This document shows positions 60,641-64,000 of a stretch of 64,000 nt of DNA, one piece after another (within the stretch, counting starts at the first letter, position 1; each line of letters opens with the position of its first letter). The notes under the pieces were generated by a model. The model was not told the DNA's origin. It saw only the letters and a program-made list of their open reading frames with translations, and did not search any database. Source of the DNA: an uncultured Prevotellaceae bacterium (GTDB lineage Bacteria > Bacteroidota > Bacteroidia > Bacteroidales > Bacteroidaceae); contig CACZIT010000025.1 in NCBI GenBank assembly GCA_902781315.1, positions 42,158 to 106,157 of the forward strand, read 5' to 3'. Both the position numbers and the translations under genes were made by a program.

Positions 60641-62011
60641 ATGAGAAAAATGATCCTGACGGCAGCCGTGACTGCACTGAGCGTGCTCCCGATGGGCATG
60701 AGCGCGCAGGGAAACATTCACGAACGCTCCACCGAGTACGAATGGCCTGCCGACGAGCAGGTGGTTGAGAACCTGAAGCAGTGGCAGGACCTGAAGTTCG
60801 GCGTGCTGCTGCACTGGGGGCTCTATGCCGTGCCGGGCATCGTGGAGTCGTGGTCCATCTGCGACGAAGACTGGATTACGCGCGACTCTACCTGCACCTA
60901 TCAGCAATACATGGACTGGTATTTCGGGCTGGCCGAGGAGTTCCGTCCCGTGAAGTTCGACGCTACACAGTGGGCCTCAGCGTGTGCCGATGCCGGCATG
61001 CGCTACATGATTTTCACCACGAAACACCACGACGGCTTCTGCATGTGGGACACCCATGAGACCAACTTCTCGATAGCCCGCCATGCCTTCAAGGACGACG
61101 CGCGCCGCGACGTGCTGCGCCATGTGCTCGATGCCTTCCGCGAGAAGAACTTCACCGTGGGCACCTACTTCTCGAAACCCGACTGGCACTCGCAGCTGTA
61201 CTGGTGGGACACCTATGGCAAGAAGGGCCGCAACGTGAACTACCCCATCAAGCAGCACCCGCAACGCTGGCAGCAGTTCGTGAAGTACACGCACCGGCAG
61301 ATTGAGGAGTTGATGTCGAACTATGGCAAGGTGGACATCCTCTGGCTCGACGGCGGATGGGTGACCAAAGAGAACCGCGGGCAGGACATCGACATGCCGG
61401 GTATGGCCGCCATGGCACGCAGCCACCAGCCGGGGCTGATTATCGTCGACCGTACCATTCACGGCCCTTACGAGAACTATCAGACGCCGGAGCGCACCGT
61501 GCCCGAGCAACAGCTCACGTTCCCCTGGGAGAGCTGCATTCCTTTGAGCGACGACTGGGGCTTCGTGAACCATCCGCGGTGGAAGTCGCCGCAACGCGTC
61601 ATCAACACGCTGGTGGAAATCGTGGCCAAGGGTGGCAACATGGTGCTGGGCGTAGGACCTACGCCCGAGGGACTCATCCAGCCCGAGGCCGTGAGCCGAC
61701 TGAAGGAGATTGGACAGTGGCTGAAGAAGTATGGCCGCGCCATCTATGGTACGACCATCACCCCACGCTATCACGACGGAAACGTTTGGTTCACCGCAGC
61801 GAAGGACGGCAAGAGTCTCTTCGCCATCTATCAGCTGAATGAGGACGAGACTGTGCCGGCTCAGGTGACGTGGACCGGCAACCTGCCTGCAAAGGGCGTG
61901 CGCCTGCTCTCAACGGGTAAGAAACTGAAGACGAAAGTCACGGGCGACCGCGTCACGGTGACCTTGCCCAAGCAGATGCCCCGCGAGTCGTTTGCCCTGG
62001 AAATCAACTAA
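60641..62011 (+). CDS. Alpha-L-fucosidase, glycoside hydrolase family 29 (second copy)
   Basis: 456 residues with a signal peptide (1-22). GH29 features: DLKFGVLLHWGLYAVPG, TTKHHDGFCMWDTHETNFSI, nucleophile Asp 237 in VDILWLDGGWV, and NMVLGVGPTPEGLI. The KHHDGFC and LWLDGGW forms fit the GH29 core better than the copy at 26481. A short C-terminal beta domain follows. It releases L-fucose from plant or host glycans outside the cytoplasm. It is followed by the PL10 pectate lyase, so a fucose-bearing pectin is a plausible target (inference). Confidence 0.95.
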   Translation: MRKMILTAAVTALSVLPMGMSAQGNIHERSTEYEWPADEQVVENLKQWQDLKFGVLLHWGLYAVPGIVESWSICDEDWITRDSTCTYQQYMDWYFGLAEEFRPVKFDATQWASACADAGMRYMIFTTKHHDGFCMWDTHETNFSIARHAFKDDARRDVLRHVLDAFREKNFTVGTYFSKPDWHSQLYWWDTYGKKGRNVNYPIKQHPQRWQQFVKYTHRQIEELMSNYGKVDILWLDGGWVTKENRGQDIDMPGMAAMARSHQPGLIIVDRTIHGPYENYQTPERTVPEQQLTFPWESCIPLSDDWGFVNHPRWKSPQRVINTLVEIVAKGGNMVLGVGPTPEGLIQPEAVSRLKEIGQWLKKYGRAIYGTTITPRYHDGNVWFTAAKDGKSLFAIYQLNEDETVPAQVTWTGNLPAKGVRLLSTGKKLKTKVTGDRVTVTLPKQMPRESFALEIN

Positions 62012-62013
62012 AA

Positions 62014-62089
62014 TGTAGGGACACGACGTGTCGTGTTTACTTGATTGGCCTTGCTTCTACAAGAATGCGGCACGCAGCGTCCCCACATT
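62014..62089. repeat. Foldback element with TGTAGGGAC ends
   Basis: TGTAGGGACACGACGTGTCGTG (62014-62035) is partly inverted at 62067-62089. The left half itself is a palindrome (ACACGAC / GTCGTGT, 62021-62036). It fills the gap between GH29 and the pectate lyase and is related to 59001-59030. Confidence 0.75.
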
Positions 62090-62110
62090 AATATATTAAA
62101 TAAAAAAACG

Positions 62111-63193
62111 ATGAAAAAAACATTGATACTGCTGCTCGTCGCTATGGCATGCTGTATGACTGCCGGCGCACAGGGCATGAAGGAGACTGATCCGGAGTTT
62201 TTCAAGACCGCCGAGGCACGCCGCATCGGCGACCAGATGCTTATCTATCAGCGCGTGACGGGCGGCTGGCCCAAGAACATCGACATGGCACGCCCCATGA
62301 CCGATGCTGAGAAGGCGCAGGTGAAGAGCGAGCACGACCGCCGCAATGACTCTACGACCGACAACGGTGCCACCACCATTCAGATGAAGTTTCTGGCGCG
62401 CCTCTTTCAGGCCACAGGCGAGAAACGCTATGCCAAGGCGTTCGGACGCGGCGTGGAGTATCTGCTGAGTGGACAATACGACAACGGCGGATGGCCGCAG
62501 TTCTGGCCCGTGATGCGCGACTACCAGATTCACATCACCTACAACGATGACGCCATGGTGAATACGATGATGCTATTGCGCGACATCGCCGAGCAGAAGG
62601 AGCCCTATCAAGGCAAACTGACCACGAAGAAGCTGCGCCAACGCTGCACGGAGGCTTTCCAGAAAGGCGTGGAGTGCATCCTGAAAACACAGATTCGCAA
62701 TGCCCGCGGTGAGCTCACCGTGTGGTGCCAGCAGCACGACCGCGAGACCTTTCTCCCTGCGAAGGCACGCGCCTTTGAGCTGCCTTCCTATTGCTCGCAG
62801 GAGAGTGCTGCCATCGTGCGCTTGCTCATGGAACTGCCCGACCCCGACGAGCGGGTGAAGCAGGCCGTGCATGCCGCCATGCGCTGGTTCGACGACCACA
62901 AGATCACGGGCATGCGCTACGAGCGCTTACGCGATGAGAACGGCAAGCGCACTACCATTCTCGCGGCCGACCCCGAGGCGGGTCCCATCTGGGCCCGCTA
63001 CTACGACCTGGAACATGGCGAACCCTTCGTCTGCGACCGCGATGGCATCCCCCGCCGCCACTTGGAAGAAATCGGTGAGGAGCGCCGCAACGGCTATGCC
63101 TGGTATGGCGACCGTCCCGCCGACCTCTACAAGCGCTATGCGAAGTGGTGCAAGAAGTACGACCCCACCAACATGGTTGAGCTGAAGAAGTAG
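62111..63193 (+). CDS. Pectate lyase, polysaccharide lyase family 10
   Basis: 360 residues from the ATG at 62111, with a signal peptide (LILLLVAMACCMTAGA). PL10 features: GGWPKNIDMARP, DNGATTIQMKFLARLF, YDNGGWPQFWP, YNDDAMVNTMMLLRDIA, and the C-terminal ARYYDLEHGEPFVCDRDGI with GYAWYGDRPADLYKRYAKW. It cleaves polygalacturonate by calcium-dependent beta-elimination. The family is an (alpha/alpha)3-type barrel and the length is normal for the catalytic unit alone. It forms a likely operon with the GH29 upstream. Confidence 0.93.
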   Translation: MKKTLILLLVAMACCMTAGAQGMKETDPEFFKTAEARRIGDQMLIYQRVTGGWPKNIDMARPMTDAEKAQVKSEHDRRNDSTTDNGATTIQMKFLARLFQATGEKRYAKAFGRGVEYLLSGQYDNGGWPQFWPVMRDYQIHITYNDDAMVNTMMLLRDIAEQKEPYQGKLTTKKLRQRCTEAFQKGVECILKTQIRNARGELTVWCQQHDRETFLPAKARAFELPSYCSQESAAIVRLLMELPDPDERVKQAVHAAMRWFDDHKITGMRYERLRDENGKRTTILAADPEAGPIWARYYDLEHGEPFVCDRDGIPRRHLEEIGEERRNGYAWYGDRPADLYKRYAKWCKKYDPTNMVELKK

Positions 63194-63203
63194 GGAAGGA
63201 GGG

Positions 63204-63413
63204 AAGCCCGAAGGACTGAAAAGAACACAGGCAGAGGCGAAACGCCCCCCCTGCTAATGTGGCAATCAATTAATGAAGCCCGAAGGGCTGACAAGAACAC
63301 AGGCAGGCGGTGGAGCGAAGCGACGCTCGGCGACGAAGGAGACGCTTTCGAAGCATCGCGGAGAAAGAACCCCTGCTAACATGACAATCATTTAACAAAA
63401 ACCCCGAAGGGGT
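63204..63413. repeat. Tandem REP-type units next to the transposase
   Basis: Two long units start with AGCCCGAAGGRCT (63205-63217, 63277-63289), followed by GAMAAGAACACAGGCAG, a hairpin-rich centre of different length, and CCCCTGCTAAYRTGRCAATCA. A third palindrome ACCCCGAAGGGGT lies at 63401-63413, 12 nt from the transposase stop. Similar stem-loops occur at 43612-43827. Confidence 0.85.
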
Positions 63414-63425
63414 GGCAGAATATAT

Positions 63426-63881
63426 TCAATCTCGGAACGCAAAACGTTCGTCATAACTTATTCCATACGCCTCTAAAAAGAGTTTATATTCCTCTTGGAA
63501 CGACCGTTTCCGATGATGCACCTCTTGATTCCGGATGTATTGCGTAGTTTTGTCGATGAGTGTCGGACTAACAGAAAATGCGCCATAGCCTTCCTGCCAA
63601 GCGAAATCCTGATAACATGGGGCTAAATTCCTTATCCATTTACTACTATCGGCCTTTACGGCACGCATAAAATCGGCCAGCGACATGGTTTTCGGGAGTG
63701 ATGTCAGAATATGAATATGGTCGGGGCGCCCGCCAATAGCAATGGGTAGCCCGTCATGGTTTTTGATGATGCCACCTATATAGGCGAAGATGCGGGAGAG
63801 ATGGTCGTCCTGCAGTTTGATGCTTGTGCTTTTGACATGAAAGATAAGGTGTACGTCAATTTTTACGAGTGTACTTGCCAT
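63426..63881 (-). CDS. IS200-like Y1 transposase (RAYT-like)
   Basis: 151 residues from the ATG at 63881 (an upstream TTG is rejected). HUH nuclease of the Y1 type: His 55 and His 57 in GGRPDHIHILTSL, catalytic Tyr about 115 in TQYIRNQEVHHRKRSF, with the WQEGYGAFSVS motif in between. It lacks a TnpB partner. Its direct neighbours are REP-like palindromes, so it may be a REP-associated transposase that moves or keeps these repeats, rather than a self-contained insertion sequence. All catalytic residues appear intact. Confidence 0.92.
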   Translation of the reverse strand: MASTLVKIDVHLIFHVKSTSIKLQDDHLSRIFAYIGGIIKNHDGLPIAIGGRPDHIHILTSLPKTMSLADFMRAVKADSSKWIRNLAPCYQDFAWQEGYGAFSVSPTLIDKTTQYIRNQEVHHRKRSFQEEYKLFLEAYGISYDERFAFRD

Positions 63882-63989
63882 GGTTTTTTCTGTCACCCCT
63901 TCTTTAACTTTGCAGTCTGTAATAAGAGTTCTCAATAACTCTTAAATTATTTAACGTTCAATATACGAGAAAATATACCAGTTTTTCCT

Positions 63990-63997
63990 TACCTTTG
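63990..63997 (+). promoter_or_regulatory. Possible promoter for a gene beyond the window
   Basis: TACCTTTG at the right edge after a T-rich run, oriented rightward. The gene it would serve is outside the window, so it cannot be confirmed. The stretch 63940-63989 is AT-rich and shows an AGAGTT / AACTCT inverted repeat nearby (63927-63943). Confidence 0.4.
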
Positions 63998-64000
63998 TTG

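Overview
The window reads as chromosomal DNA of a plant-polysaccharide-degrading Bacteroidota, most likely a gut or rumen Prevotellaceae (Prevotella sensu lato). Supporting this are promoters of the Bacteroidota type (TTTG, about 19 nt, then TAnnTTTG), weak or absent Shine-Dalgarno sites, GH97/GH29/GH35/PL10 enzymes, a DUF4249/TonB-receptor pair under an ECF sigma factor, BspA-like leucine-rich repeats and FISUMP-type secreted proteins. The name is an inference; no rRNA gene is present.

Layout. 1-4.2 kb: a truncated GH35 beta-galactosidase behind two identical tandem promoters, a secreted protein of unknown function, a DUF3467 protein, and a divergent HxlR regulator / cupin + FMN-split-barrel pair. 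4.2-19 kb (minus strand): the core information-processing block, read as rpsU, xer recombinase, hpf, tRNA-Thr/Tyr/Gly/Thr, tuf, tRNA-Trp, secE, nusG, rplK, rplA, rplJ, rplL, rpoB, rpoC. The tuf gene as given lacks about 34-36 codons covering switch I. 19-25 kb: an AAA ATPase, a secreted dockerin-like/BIG2/FISUMP protein preceded by a strongly structured leader, a small GlsB-type membrane protein and a Xaa-Pro aminopeptidase. 25-26.4 kb: malate dehydrogenase. 26.5-37 kb (minus): a glycan operon with a GH5-GH43 bifunctional secreted enzyme, aldo/keto reductase, lactonase-like amidohydrolase, Zn alcohol dehydrogenase, GH97 and GH29; it looks like depolymerisation plus oxidative (fuconate-type) sugar catabolism. 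37-43.6 kb (plus): ECF sigma factor, STN-TonB receptor, DUF4249 lipoprotein, a second lipoprotein, and a very small anti-sigma-like membrane protein. 43.8-49.7 kb (minus): tig, clpP, clpX, recQ. 50-52.5 kb: divergent lptB and an MlaE/MlaF-type lipid ABC transporter. 52.5-58.8 kb (minus): DUF177, rpmF, fabH, era, a BspA-like protein, der and a lipoprotein. 59-63.2 kb: an orphan sensor kinase, a second GH29 fucosidase and a PL10 pectate lyase. 63.2-64 kb: a Y1 (IS200-like, RAYT-like) transposase next to tandem REP-type palindromes.

The most unusual content is repetitive and regulatory. Four intergenic arrays have an exact 22-bp period and related unit sequences. Heptanucleotide arrays sit immediately upstream of an oligo-T tract and the -7 element of at least five promoters, including one array shared by two divergent promoters. 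Heptamers also form many operon linkers and even encode parts of proteins. Short GC-rich palindromes lie in frame inside coding regions, preferentially in lipoprotein signal peptides. Together with the RAYT-like transposase this suggests an active system of small repeats shaping regulation and protein termini. All functional statements here come from reading sequence; no database search was run.
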